A stretch of 64,000 bases of DNA from Gymnopilus junonius (lineage: Eukaryota; Basidiomycota; Agaricomycetes; Agaricales; Galerinaceae): NCBI GenBank assembly GCA_015501075.1, contig JADNYJ010000016.1, positions 186,001 through 250,000 on the forward strand, given 5' to 3'. The notes under the pieces are model-generated. The model ran no database searches, was not told where the DNA came from, and was given only the letters and a program-made list of their open reading frames with translations. Position 1 is the stretch's first letter. Each line of letters starts with the position of its first letter. Both the position numbers and the translations under genes were made by a program. Shown here one piece after another: positions 22,338-34,472 of the stretch.

Positions 22338-23420
22338 ATGTTTTCCAATCGGTCTTACTCACCTGTCGAACAACTCGACGAGGAAGAAAGTGCATCTGAA
22401 AAGCTTCTAACGCATTGGTTGGACCCGCATAGGCAGCTCAAGCTTTCTCGATATCGCAAGTTCTGTATTCAATATTGGGCATACTTCACTCATGGTATAT
22501 TGCTGTTCATGTCGGCTCTGTTTTTCTGCCTGTGGATCCGTGCTCGAACACAGCGTCCAGAGGAACCTGTGTATTGTAAGCCATTTAACAATGCCTAGCG
22601 GGAAATTTTTGAAAGGCACCGTTACAGCTCCTGCTAATGAAGCTGTCGAATATCTGAACTCACTCACGACGTTTAATGGCACTTTCAACCACCCGTCCGA
22701 ATTCCGTGGCCATCCTACTCCTGAAATTGATGCTGCCTGGATGAGGATATCGCAGGGAGGTAAGATTTTTAGTTTTAGCCAGAGACACATTGTTAAAATT
22801 TCTCTGTGAATAGTCAAGCCTACGCGCTTGACTCTAGAACAGGTTTTAAAGGTGGGAAAGAAGGATTCACCGTCGAAAGTCAAGTTTCGCGATGAGGACG
22901 GAGGAGGTTACATGGCATCCATGGAAGTAACTCATCAACTGCATTGCTTGGTATGCAATTGAAACTCAACTCTGGTGACTGAACTGACATCCGATCCAGA
23001 ATATGCTTCGAAAATACACCTATCACGAGTATTATGAAACGTTTGATCCTTCTTTCACTGAAGCCAAGCCAGAGGTTTTCAGAACGCATCTTGGTAAAGT
23101 TGTTGTTAGCTGGGTGATTTCGATCCTGACTTATCCTTTCAGATCATTGTGTGGAAATACTCCGTCAGAATCTCATGTGCTCTGCGGACGTTGGGATGAT
23201 CACTTACGAATGGGTCAAGTAAGAAATTCGTGTGCATGATCAAGCACTATCTAACGGTTCCAGCAGAGGTTTCAGTGAACCATACCCAGACTTCAACACA
23301 AAGCATCAGTGCCGGAACTTCGATAAGATTCTGGAGTGGGGTTACAAGCAAGCGGTCCACATTCCGAGGGATCATGTTGCAAGATTCGGCTATGAGATTG
23401 ACTTGACTATACCCCCGTAA
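22338..23420 (+). CDS. UstYa-family (DUF3328) oxidase, copy 1
   Basis: The gene splices from seven exons into about 265 residues. A charged cytoplasmic start is followed by one membrane segment (HGILLFMSALFFCLWIRA), then an ER/Golgi-lumenal domain. Both family motifs are present: VTHQLHCLNMLRKYTY (H-x-x-H-C, split by an intron at about 22951) and DHCVEILRQNLMC after the intron at about 23094. The closing region has FNTKHQCRNFDKILEW. UstYa proteins are thought to be copper-dependent oxidases that cyclise or hydroxylate core peptides in dikaritin pathways. Introns are 40-56 nt and every junction keeps frame. It lies divergent from the repeat-precursor gene. The enzyme class is a firm assignment; its action on that precursor is inferred from position. 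Confidence 0.88.
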
Positions 23421-23940
23421 TCAATTATCATAGGCGTTAGCCAAGATAAGTAACAAATAGAAAAGAAATTTAAAGAGCTCAGATGAAAGGAAGTACTTGG
23501 GCCAATTTGGGACAATGAGTGTCGTCCTCGAGGCTCAAAGAAGCAGCGCCGCTTATTTGGTACTATTTTTGGATGGGCATTAGTCCCGGTATGCAAGGAT
23601 CAATATGATGGAGTATCGATTTCGGACATTTTTTGCCAAATGGGCACAAGACATCATCTATCGCTGTCATGATGTCTGTCACTGCGCACACGCTCGGCCT
23701 GGAGAAATGGATGCCAACTTACTCTGCGCAGGCTTCGCTGAATCCTAAATGCCCGGATAAGATTCTTCGAGAAGAGTTGGATGTCCCGTAGAACCCGCCC
23801 TGGTACAACTACATGGGGCTAAGCATTACTCTCTATTCAAAGGCTGATTTGCTGAGAAAGATTATTGACGGGAACTTACATGTCAGAAACAGCTTGAACC
23901 CACAAAGAAATACCCTCGCCCTCCCATTTACTGTCGCCAC
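23421..23940. other. Gap between the two UstYa genes
   Basis: This should hold the 3' UTR of copy 1 and the promoter of copy 2. Short frames without domains only. No repeat seen. Confidence 0.4.
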
Positions 23941-25061
23941 ATGAAGATGACTCTCTCAAGAAAGGTGTACGAGCCACTTCCCGTGAATGATGCAGACAAC
24001 GATGGGAGCTCTGAGAAGCTACTAGGCGCTGATGAAACCACTGTCAGTCCCAAAGCAGCGTCTCATCGGAGCCCTTGGATTATGCACCTAGGAATATTCA
24101 GCTTGTATACGATCACCTTTCTTGGACTCTCTGCACATTTCTTTGACCGGAACCCAAAACGGTTGAAAGACGGTTGTTTACTTGAACAGTCGATGTATTG
24201 TACGTTTCGACGTTTCCAAGCCAGTGCAAAAGCTGATATCGTTACCAAGCACCTGTACATGAGGTTGTCGAGTATTCTGTCATTCGATTTAATGGATCCT
24301 TGGACTTTTCTTCGCCCTACAAGGGGCATCCGTCAGCAGCCCTTGATGAGGCCTGGGATAGAATCACTACAAATAATTCATGTAAGTCACGGTTTTCGGG
24401 AGATGGTTCACAGATCTCAAAAGTACATTCACAGTGTGGCCAATGAGAATTTCTGATAAGGATCTCGAAAAAATCAACAAAGGCGGACGGGGATCCAATG
24501 TCAAGTACAGAGAAATCGATGGTGGAGGCAACATGGCATCTGTCGAAGTCTTTCATCAGTTGCACTGCCTCGTAAGTCCGTTCTAGCTATCCTTAACAAA
24601 ATAAACACTGACCTTACATTCGATACTTAGAACATGCTTAGAAAGTATACTTACCCAAAGGAGTATCCAGAGTTGCATGAGCTTTGGAAAACCCAGCCGA
24701 AGTTCATACGCGGCCATCTAGGTATGATTTTTGCTTTCAAGATGGAGTTGAAGGCCGATTGCCGTTTAGACCATTGCATCGACATGATCAGGCAAAACTT
24801 GATGTGCGTTGCTGATGTCGGCATGATATCGTGAGTGTCAAATCCTCCATGGGCATATGGGAGATAGTTGCTCATTTAGCGGTCTTTAGATACGACTGGA
24901 TATCTGGATGGGACGTGCCGTTTCCCGACTTCAACACATATCATAAGTGCAGGAACTTCGACGCAATTCTCGACTGGGCGACAAAGCATAGGGTCCGCAT
25001 TCCACAAGACCATATGGGACGTATAGGGAACGAAATTAACCTCCCTGAGCCACCTATTTGA
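23941..25061 (+). CDS. UstYa-family (DUF3328) oxidase, copy 2
   Basis: About 265 residues in seven exons. One membrane segment follows the charged start (IMHLGIFSLYTITFLGLSAH). The lumenal domain begins with SPVHEVVEY and SSPYKGHPSAALDEAW, the usual entry sequence of the family. The two metal-site motifs are VFHQLHCLNMLRKYTY (intron at about 24571) and DHCIDMIRQNLMC (after the intron at about 24722). The end reads FPDFNTYHKCRNFDAILDW. Intron positions match copy 1, which points to tandem duplication; the conserved stretch KHRVRIPQDH pairs with KQAVHIPRDH in copy 1. Known dikaritin clusters often need two different UstYa proteins (for example ustYa and ustYb). The start could be 23941 or the Met two codons later. 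Confidence 0.88.
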
Positions 25062-26017
25062 TTGAAGGCAGCATCCTGATGACTGAGGGTTGATACGAAT
25101 ATCACTAAGTTTGTATATTAAAAGGAGGTTTTGTAAATCATTGTAACATGCATTGGGAAAGATGTACGCACTTGTTCAACAGCATATACTATCATGAAGT
25201 CCTGGCCAACACAGGAACCATTGCACCATAGACACCGTGCACCACCTTCCAAATCTTGGATTCCTTTGGGGATATTTCAAAGAGGGCTCGCCGTTATGTT
25301 CGAACTTCTACACGACTGGTCCCCGGTTTGCCCCCGGTGTCATTTCAATTTTGTCTGGAAGAAAAAGAGGCAGAAGTGCTACCACAGTGCAGATGACCAA
25401 TAATTGTAGCTTCAACAAAGTGACATATTGGTGGAACGAAGAGGATGAACGTAGGAAATCCGTGAGGTTCAGGAAGGCGAAGCTCATCGTCCGACGTACG
25501 GCCACGGCGGATCTTGACGCGTAACACGTGACCCAGAGATTCCTTCTTGAACATCGCCGCTCGCGTTGACACCAACAATCTCTTTGGCTTTTGTACTCCG
25601 AGCCCGAGGTCTAAGGAGGTCTACCGTAACCCAATCCGACGCCTGGATTTGTTGAACGCAGCAATATAGACCAACGGCCCGCGGGCTTGTGAGAATACAT
25701 CATTACAGCGGTCGGAGTGCTCATATTCGCATTGGGTATCTGGACATTGTCCTCTCTTTATCGAGTTATTGGGGTTATAAATGCTGCTATTCTTGTGCAC
25801 TTGCCTGCTGCGACGATGGTGGTTCGTGATGTAGGCGGGTGGAAGTTAAGTTTGATCCCCATCACTCCCGCTCTAACCTGAAGAATGGAGGTAACCCCGA
25901 CTGCGAATCCTTTTTTGTGCCTGAGCAGTTATAATACACGCTTCACACGTTTCTATGGCCAACTTCTAAGCTGCATCCGCCCCATTTCCTGGAGCTAAAC
26001 ACTTCAACCACACAGTC
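25062..26017. other. Region upstream of the ABC transporter
   Basis: A plus-strand open stretch at about 25708-25880 encodes a hydrophobic segment (VGVLIFALGIWTLSSLYRVI) but has no start and is preceded by a stop, so it may be a relic of a membrane-protein gene. A TATAATA at 25930-25936 lies 82 bases before the transporter start codon and could be its TATA element. The 60-95-codon frames at 25194-25578 are not convincing. Confidence 0.4.
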
Positions 26018-29000
26018 ATGGAGCGACCGCTCGAGTATCCTGCTCAACCATGGTACGTAGTGGCTTGATTCCTCCAATTTCTGTGTCATACTAACATTGT
26101 ATGCAGGTACTTGCGAGTTCCTTTCACGTCGTCGAAGCATTCAATGAAGGAGAGACACAAGGAGGACCAACCGACTATGACCCCAGAGGCGTCTGCTGGC
26201 TTCTTCAGTTCTCTTACCTTTGGTTGGATGACGGCTATCTTGTCACTTGGCTATGCGCGCCCTCTGGAAATATCCGACCTGTATGCACTACAGGATGAAC
26301 GGTCCGCGTCGCGCATAGGTAAATTAATTGAAGAGTCCTTTGAACGTCGCCGCGAGTCTGCCGAAGATTACAATAGAAAGCTCGAAGCAGGGACTGTCAA
26401 GCCAGGCTGGCGAGTGGTCTGGTGGACTCTGTTGGGGAACAGAGCGGAAAGGGAGAAGCATTGGAGGAACGGTGGCGGACAGAGACATCCTAGCCTTTTT
26501 CTGGCCTTGAATGACAGCGTGAAGAGATGGTTTTGGTCCGCAGGTCTATTGAAGGTTTGTTCAGTCTTTTTTCCAAGCCATTGCCATTGACGTGTCTCAT
26601 AAGATAATCTGCGATACCCTGACGATCTTGAGTCCTCTTCTAGTCCAAGTAAGGGGCCCGCTAGTTCATTGGGTTCATTAATTGATCATTTTCCTTCCAG
26701 GTTATCATCAACTTCGCTTCAGACTCATATACTGCTCGGTCCCAAGGAGAGAAACCTCCGCCTTTGTGGAAGGGTGTCCTGCTAGCTTTAGCTCTCTTTG
26801 CAATGCAGTTCATTGCCTCCTTTTGCCAGCATCATTATTGGTATAGGGCTTCTACGACCGGAGTTCTCCTTCGAGGCGGCTTAATAGCTGCCATCTATTC
26901 CCGCACATTTAGACTTTCCTCTAGAGCACGCGTATCACTCCCTAATGGTCTTTTACTCACACATATTGCTTCAGACGGTCTGTCTTATCCTAATTGTGTG
27001 CTATACTTTACTTACTTTTTCGATTCCAGCCTCCAGAATTGATGTCAGCGCAGGCCTTGCTCATATAGCCTGGACCTCCCTTGTTCAAATTATGATCTCG
27101 CTCGTTATTCTTCTTGTTAATCTGGGGCCCAGTGCCCTTGCCGGTTTCTCTCTTTTCCTCATGGGTATTCCTGTGCAAAGCTGGATCGTGAAGCGGTCAT
27201 ACGCCACAAGAACCAAGAGCATGATCTTCACTGATAGAAGAGTCAAGCTTATTCAGCAACTACTGTCTGGTATACGTGTTATCAAATTCTTTGCCTGGGA
27301 GGTCCCCTTTCTAAATATCCTTTACGGAATAAGGAAAAATGAACTAAGGTAAATGAATTTTGGAGAACAATGGACAGAATTTTTGGTCTGAGGACCAATA
27401 TATTGATGTTTCTCGTTTAGATATATTCGGTGTCTACTTCTCATTCGCGCATTCAATAATGCCGTTGCGGCCTCTTTTCCAATCCTCGCGACTATTTTGG
27501 CTTTCATATGGTGAGTTGTTATTGATAGGCTGCACGCCAAGTCTTGGCTTACCACGGAGCTTCTTTCGCAGCTACTCTCTTTCTGGCCGTGAGTTATTCC
27601 GATTACCTTGTGCTATCTGCCAAAGTGAAGTCGTGAAACCTACCGATTAGATTCTCTGAATCCCGGAATTATATTTAGTTCCCTTTCGTTGTTCCAGCTT
27701 CTCAGGACGCCTGTTATGCTCCTCCGTGAGGCTTACAGCTTTTGCTGATTAACCATCACTTGCTTATAAACCTCTTCCATGATTCTTTAGCCATTTCATT
27801 GAGCAGCATTACTGACGCCTATAACGCACTTTCTCGACTGTATTATGTCTTCGTTGCCGAGACAGCGAGCGATGACAGGATTATGGACCCTAACGCCGAA
27901 GCTGCCGTTACAGTAAAACACGCATCTTTTACGTGGGAAGTGTCAGCTTCAACCAGCGACGAGACTTTCAAAGCAAAGCGAAAGGAGAATAAGAAAAAAT
28001 CCCAGGAAAGCCCTTCAGAAAAGAAGCTACTCCCTGATACAGTCTCTGAAATTGCGGTGTTCCGCTTGGATGACGTCAACATGGTAGTACCGCGCGGTCA
28101 ACTTTGTGCGATCGTTGGACATGTCGGTTCTGGAAAATCGAGTTTATTGCAAGGTTTAATCGGTGAAATGCGCAAGACGCAAGGCACGGTCACATTCGGT
28201 GGCAGCCTCAGCTACTGTCCGCAGAGTGCGTGGATCCAGAACGGCACTGTTCGCGAGAATATTTGCTTCGGTAAACCGTTTGACAGCGAACGTTATTGGA
28301 AGGCCATTCACGACTCGTGCTTGGAGGCCGAGTGAGTTGTCTCGTTATTATCCATTTTTCACGTCGGATTTACGTTGGATAACTCATTTAGCCTTGCACT
28401 CCTTGACCATGGAGATCTGACGGAAATAGGAGAAAAAGTTCGTGTATTCATTATTCTTGCATTACATTGCCTCGTTTTTGATATCGATTACCTTCAGGGT
28501 ATCTCACTCTCAGGTGGACAAAAACAACGATTGAATATATGCCGGTCAATATATGCCGACACTGATATACAAATTTTTGACGATCCCTTGTCAGCCTTGG
28601 ATGTACGTTTGCCAAAGTTTTTGTACAATGAGGGAAATACCCATGTCTTGTTCAATGCTCTCAGGCGCATGTAGGAAAGGATGTATTCCAAAATGTCCTG
28701 CGTTCAAACGGACAGAAGACCACGAGAATACTTGTCACCCACGCCCTGCACTTCTTACCCCAAGTCGATTTCATCATCACGATGTCTGACGGACATATCG
28801 CCGAACAAGGCACCTTTGAGCAGCTCATGGCGAACGAGGAAGGTGCTTTTGCAAAGTTCATCAAGGAGTTTGAACGTCAGAAAAATGAAGAAGCCGAAAG
28901 TGCGGAGGAAGAAGAAAACACATCTACGAAAAATTCTGAACCTTCTGCGAACAAAGAGGTGAAGGCGCCAGCCAAAGCACTGATGCAAATGGAAGAACGG

Positions 29001-31752
29001 GCAGTCGGAAGTGTTTCTGGTCCTACATATTCCACCTATTTTGCTGCCGGGAAGGGCCAAGTTATTCTTCCCTTGATCTTCGCCTCGCTTTTCCTCTCGC
29101 AAGCCTTCAATGTCTTTTCTTCGTATTGGCTGGTTTATTGGGAAGAAAGGTAAGATTTATTGTTCTTTGCACAGTCAAGTCGTTTTTAAATGCGTGCAGA
29201 AAATGGCCCGAGTCTCAAGGTTTCTACGTATGTAACGTCTTCCAACTGTGTACCTGTTTCGCTCATCTATTTCTCGGATAGATCGGTATTTATTCTGGCC
29301 TAGGTATTGCTCAGGCAGCGGCCACTTTTTTCCTTGGAAGCTTATTTGCTATGCAAGCCTATTTTGCCAGCCGGGAGCTCCATCGCGTGGGTAGCAATAT
29401 TGCCGATTTCTATAGTTTCGCGTGTCTAACCATTTTATTCCAGGCCTCTGTAGAACGCGTCATACATGCGCCAACGTCTTTCTTCGAGACCACTGTAGGA
29501 AATTCCTCTCCCGACATTGCAGTCTTGAACAATCGATTAACGTTTTGATGTAGCCCCTGGGAAGAATTATGAATCGCTTTTCGAAAGGTGAGCATACTGA
29601 TCCTGGACTTGATTCACGAATTCACGACTCGATCTAGATATTGGTGCGATTTGCATGGCAATTTCATATGTCAAAGGCGATTAAAACAGTGCCCAGACTC
29701 ATTGGACAACCTCCTTGGGGATGCATGGAGTTCTGCTGCACAAAGTCTTGCATCAATCATTGGAGCGATTGTCTTGATCGCTGCAGTCTTCCCCTACTTT
29801 TTGATTCCTGTCATTATTCTCAGTGAGTTCGCATTCTTCCGGTCGTTGCCTGCGAGGTTGAATGAGCTTTGCAGCCATTTGCTATTTCTATTTTTCATTA
29901 TTTTTCAGGGCCAGTGCTAGGGAGTTGAACGTGAGTTACATGAATAATTAGACTAATGAACACGTACTGACTTTCAATCTCAGCGGCTGAGTTTGTCGTC
30001 TACCTTCTTTTCCTCCACCCATACTAATGGGTTTTGAAGACTCTATTCTGCGGTCCACTCTTGTTTCTCACTTTTCCGAATCTCTGTCGGGTTTGCCTAC
30101 TATCCGTGCATACGGAGAAGTCACTCTTTTCCAAAGCGAAAATGAGAAACGCATAGACAATGAGAACAGGTAGGCTTTTTTGATTCCAACGACTCACATT
30201 GCGGAACCTGACATCAGAATGGCAGAGCTTACTGGTTAGTCATCGCGAGCGAGGTACATATGGCGGATCGCTTGTAATTTGCCACCTTTTTTACTCACAA
30301 CCACCATAGAGATGGTTGGCGATCCGCCTGGATGTTCTTGGAACGCTTCTTATTTTCATCGTTGCCATGCTTGCGGTCTTGGGGAGATCCATCATCACAC
30401 CGTCACAGACAGGTATCATGCTTTCCTATATTCTGTCCATACAATCAGTCAGTCATTCCTGTCATTGTGCTGAGCCTCAGTTCTCATTTTCACCAGTCTT
30501 TGAGCCTTGTGGTAAGACAAGGTGCAGGGGTCGAAACCTTGATGAATAGCGTTGAACGCATTGTTCATTATGCTAAAGAAGTCGAACAAGAAAAATACAA
30601 GGGCGATTCCAATTTACAACCTCCATCTTCATGGCCAGCAACAGGCAGCATAGAAATGAATGATCTTCAGCTTTGCTATCGCCCAGAACTACCACCCGTC
30701 TTGGCAGGCCTGTCAATGCGGCTTGAGTCTGGCGAGAAGCTTGGCATTGTTGGACGGTATGTATCAAAATGACTTGTTGATATTACGACAACTGATTCAA
30801 GTAACTTAGAACTGGTGCCGGCAAATCCTCCATTATGGTAGCTCTCTATCGTCTGGTTGAACCAAGTTCGGGTTCGATCAAGATCGATGGAGTGGACATC
30901 TCGACACTGGACCTTGAAATACTGCGGCGTTCAATCTCAATCATTCCACAAGAAGCTGTTAGTGTTTTTCTTTTGCTGATACTAGTTTCTAATGAAGTTT
31001 TCATTTGGCTCGCTACTCCAGGTGCTTTGTACGTGTCTTTTCAGTGTTACGAAATGCTTTTCTTAAACCTTTTTGCTGTCGCATTATATAGTTCCTGGAA
31101 CTGTACGTTCCAACCTTGATCCTTTTGGTCAACATGGCGACGCAGTGTTATGGGATGCCTTGAAGAGAGCTCACTTGGTTCCGAAGGAGGCTGACGAGAA
31201 GTCTATTGTCACAGTCACGCATGCCAACCGCTTTATGCTCGACGCAACTATTGACGATGACGGAAGCAACTTGTCCATGGGGGAGGTACGTTTTGTCACA
31301 ATATTGCAAAGACGATCATTACCAAATCTTACTTTCATCCCTTCAGCGTTCTCTAATCTCATTGGCACGAGCCCTAGTGAAAAAATCTAGAGTATTGGTT
31401 CTGGATGAAGCTACGGGTGATTTTCATTCTTTTTATATGTCGCCCTGTCTAATAGCATTTCTCCAAAGCTTCCGTGGATTATGAGACAGACAGAAAGATC
31501 CAAGACACAATTGCGCGTGAATTTCGTGATCAGACTGTATTGTGTATTGCACGTAAGTGTTCGGACGTTGTGTTCCCCTGGTGTTTTTTGACATGTTTAC
31601 CCTCTGCCTGAGATCGCCTCCACACGATAATTGGATATGATCGTGTATGTGTCATGGACGCAGGACGTGTTGCCGAACTCGACACGCCTGCCAGCCTGTT
31701 CGGCCAACAAGGATCTTTAGAAGCATGTGTAACCAGTCCGGGATCTCGCTAG
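26018..31752 (+). CDS. ABCC-type (MRP/Yor1-like) full ABC transporter
   Basis: The gene has more than twenty exons and encodes roughly 1,300 residues as TMD1-NBD1-TMD2-NBD2. It starts [12 protein letters not shown] with a 44-base first exon. NBD1 has Walker [10 protein letters not shown] (28117), signature LSGGQKQR (28508) and Walker [12 protein letters not shown] with Asp after the usual Asp, as in ABCC NBD1. NBD2 has Walker A TGAGKSS (30815), the variant signature [16 protein letters not shown] across an intron, Walker B VLVLDEAT, and H-loop [12 protein letters not shown] charged linker (28880-28960) joins the halves. I traced intact frame through the difficult junctions, including a 6-base exon (29638-29643, DID). 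ABCC exporters move glutathione conjugates, drugs and secondary metabolites. Its place next to the UstYa genes suggests product export or self-protection, which is inference. Confidence 0.87.
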
Positions 31753-32389
31753 ATGATATCCTGCTTGCACAGAAGTCGCGTCTGCTGACATAGAACAAGA
31801 TAGGAGGGACGTTACCCTTTCCTTGAACAAAAAAACACTTGTTCCTTTTTTTAAAGAATTATTTATGTACACCCAACCTCAAATCCCTCATTTGCTTCCA
31901 TTTGTAACTATACTGTAATTTCGTTGCTTTCTAATCCATTCCTCGATACTGTAGCCTCTACTCTTAGTGACGTCGTATATCCCTGTTTAATAGTATCACT
32001 CTCGTTATACCGACTACGGCGCTGAATGGTAGCATGGTCCTTTTCTCAAATCGAGCTGTCAATGACGCTCCTTGGGGCTATAGAACAGTGATCCTCGCCA
32101 CCTCCTGAAGTCTTTCATTCGTTAAAGAAACTTTTATATGCAACGTGAGAGGAGGGAAGGAATCGAGGCTAAAGCGTGAAGGACAGGAGGGGAAAACTGG
32201 AAAGGAGAAATGGAAGGCGGCACGCCCTGTTGGCAACATCGTTAAAGGAGATTTAGATATCTTGGACATGCCACTGTCTGCGACGACCTGGGGCTTGACA
32301 TGAGCTTCACGATCAACACCGGACGCTCCAACAAGTCAACTAACTCTCTTCACTCGAGATATTGCAAATCTCTACAAATATTCTTGGGA
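31753..32389. other. Downstream region of the ABC transporter
   Basis: This is 3' UTR and intergenic sequence. No coding structure or RNA gene recognised. Confidence 0.4.
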
Positions 32390-33680
32390 TCCGGAATCGG
32401 AATCGTGGTCGAGATCATCTAATTCATCATCAACTTCGACACCGATATCTACCAGGCCTCATTAACTTTAGACATCAAAAAAAAATGGAACGAGGAAAGC
32501 GCTCACCACAACCAGACATCAGGTATTGGGAATATTCTGTTACTTCGTCGCGAGAGGCATTGGGTCCAGGATGTGGAACAGGTGCCCCGCCGGTTCGAGA
32601 ATGCTTATCGACAGCCTGCCGTGTGGTAGTCTTCTCATTTCAACCGCTCTGGTTCGTTCCGAACTCGTCTCCTTCATCAATATAGATCTGGTGTTCTTGT
32701 CGGAAGGAGTGTACGCGTCGTGAATGAGATTGATTTGATGCAGCGCATTATTAATCACAGACTGGAAATAAATCAACTCGACCAAATTCATGGTCAACTC
32801 AACGAGTTCCTCCCCCGCTTTCCCTCAAAGCACCATCTTCACTGACAACGTAAAACTTGGGAGACACCAACGTCGCACTCTGTTCAGTGTACACTACTAG
32901 TCCGCTGCCTTTCTGCAGAAAGTGGTGCGGATGTAACACAACACTTCATACTGAGCATCCGAGAAGGGAGGGAGTTTTAAACTGGAAGGAGCAATTGGAC
33001 ATTGAGCGCAACTATACGAGAGTGCGCTCACCTTGAAGAGTCTCGCACTCGCCCCATCACGATCTAGCCACGCTCAAGTGATAGCAAAAAATCCAGTTCT
33101 ATCAAGTATGTAGTGCAGACCACTCCTTACTGGAGAAAGGAGGGCGGGAAGTGAGCAGATGGGACTGAGAACCAAAAGTGACGTGGACTTACGAGGGACA
33201 AAATTGGACGTCGAATTGAGCACAAAGGTGTTGGGAACGACGCCGAGATTCTTGAGGAAAAGTTCCTATACATCGAAATACCCCGCCTGTTTCGTTATGA
33301 AGCGGCCTTCGTTTCGGGATACCTTTTGTCGTTCGTTCTTCTCATTGGTGCTCATGTCGGTTGAGACAGACGCAATGGAGGCCAGGTCATCGTCCGAGTA
33401 CTTGTGTTCCAAGGCCGGCAAGTTGAGCTCAGGAATGCCTTCGATTTTTTAAGTTGTTTTTAAGTATGGCCATTGCGGATGGCAGACATGAGAGTGCAAA
33501 GGTGAAAAGGTGATGATGAAAATAGAATAATGTTGATCATGTTTATGTGGCGCCGTGACGTCGACTCAAGCACCGCGAAGTTTGGACAGGAAGCTTGGAT
33601 TTGTATATCGGAGACTCGAAATAGGCCAATGTGAAGGTTCAACTTAGAGAGTGCAATATATTTAATAACTCAAGTAGTAC
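32390..33680 (+). repeat. Dispersed ~1.4-kb repeat, copy 1
   Basis: This segment matches the reverse complement of 53590-55110 along nearly its whole length. Shared landmarks are GACGAGGAAAGCGCTCA (about 32492), GGTTCGAGAATGCTTATCGACA (about 32594), CACCTTGAAGAGTCTCG (about 33030) and the GATGAAAATAGAA block (about 33513). Both copies have short frames, for example VRECLSTxCxVV on each, but no intact gene. It may be a decayed transposable element or solo LTR; no terminal repeat or target-site duplication was identified. Confidence 0.7.
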
Positions 33681-34472
33681 GAAATTTATAAGAATTGCAT
33701 TTATTTCCATCCGCTTCCGTCCTCGAGATATTTACAAGTCTCTAGAAATATGTCAACAATGCCATGCGAGTAAGCTATTGGTCGTACATTTGGCGGGCTA
33801 CTAATGACCCTTTTACAAAATATCACAGTAAGAAGTGGAGATAAGATATGATTAGTACAAATATTTCAAAGAATATAAAAGAAGCAGCAGGGGGTACAAT
33901 AACAACAATAGATGAATGGCATGTAGTAGTAAGTACATACTTTGCAAAAGGGTCCAAAATTTTGGGAGAGCAAGCAGCAAACGGGTAAGTTGACAAAAAA
34001 GCAGGGAAATATATTTATTGAAAAAAGTGCAGCAGTTTAGAATGATGAGAGGAATAATTGAGCAAGTGAAAGATAAATTGATCAAGGGATTAAAAATGGG
34101 AAGGGGAAGGGGAAAGAGAGACATGGGAAAATGAATGTAGTGCTGACCACTAGTACCGGGAATGGGCGGTCCAAATTCTCGACATTGTTCGACGGAATGC
34201 CTTCAGTTGTCTTGAGACATCACAATGGACGATGCAAAGGGCCAGAGGCGTTGCTTCATCACTTGCAGAGTCAGGTCATGTGCGACGTCGCTATAAACAC
34301 AATTGCCACTGCCAAGTTCCAACCCGTCTCCCAAAAAAGACCTCAGTTGACCACACGCGTCATGGCCAGTACCATGACTATATCCTCTGCACTTCCATGT
34401 TACAATTCCTCCAACTCTCAAGACATATATGGCGCAGAGGGGCGATTCCTCTTCGGAGGCGTAGGCGCCCCA
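33681..34472. other. AT-rich gap before the DUF262 gene
   Basis: Purine-biased, A-rich sequence at 33830-34130 (AAAAATGGGAAGGGGAAGGGG and similar) gives Leu/Phe-rich minus-strand frames that are composition artefacts. The bases just before 34473 are probably the 3' UTR of the DUF262 gene. Confidence 0.4.

Noticed and set aside
25708..25880. Hydrophobic open stretch upstream of the ABC transporter
   Set aside because: Preceded by a stop, lacks a start and a partner exon; at most a relic.
33852..34124. Leu/Phe-rich 90-codon open frame
   Set aside because: Product of an A/G-rich tract read on the opposite strand; no gene structure.
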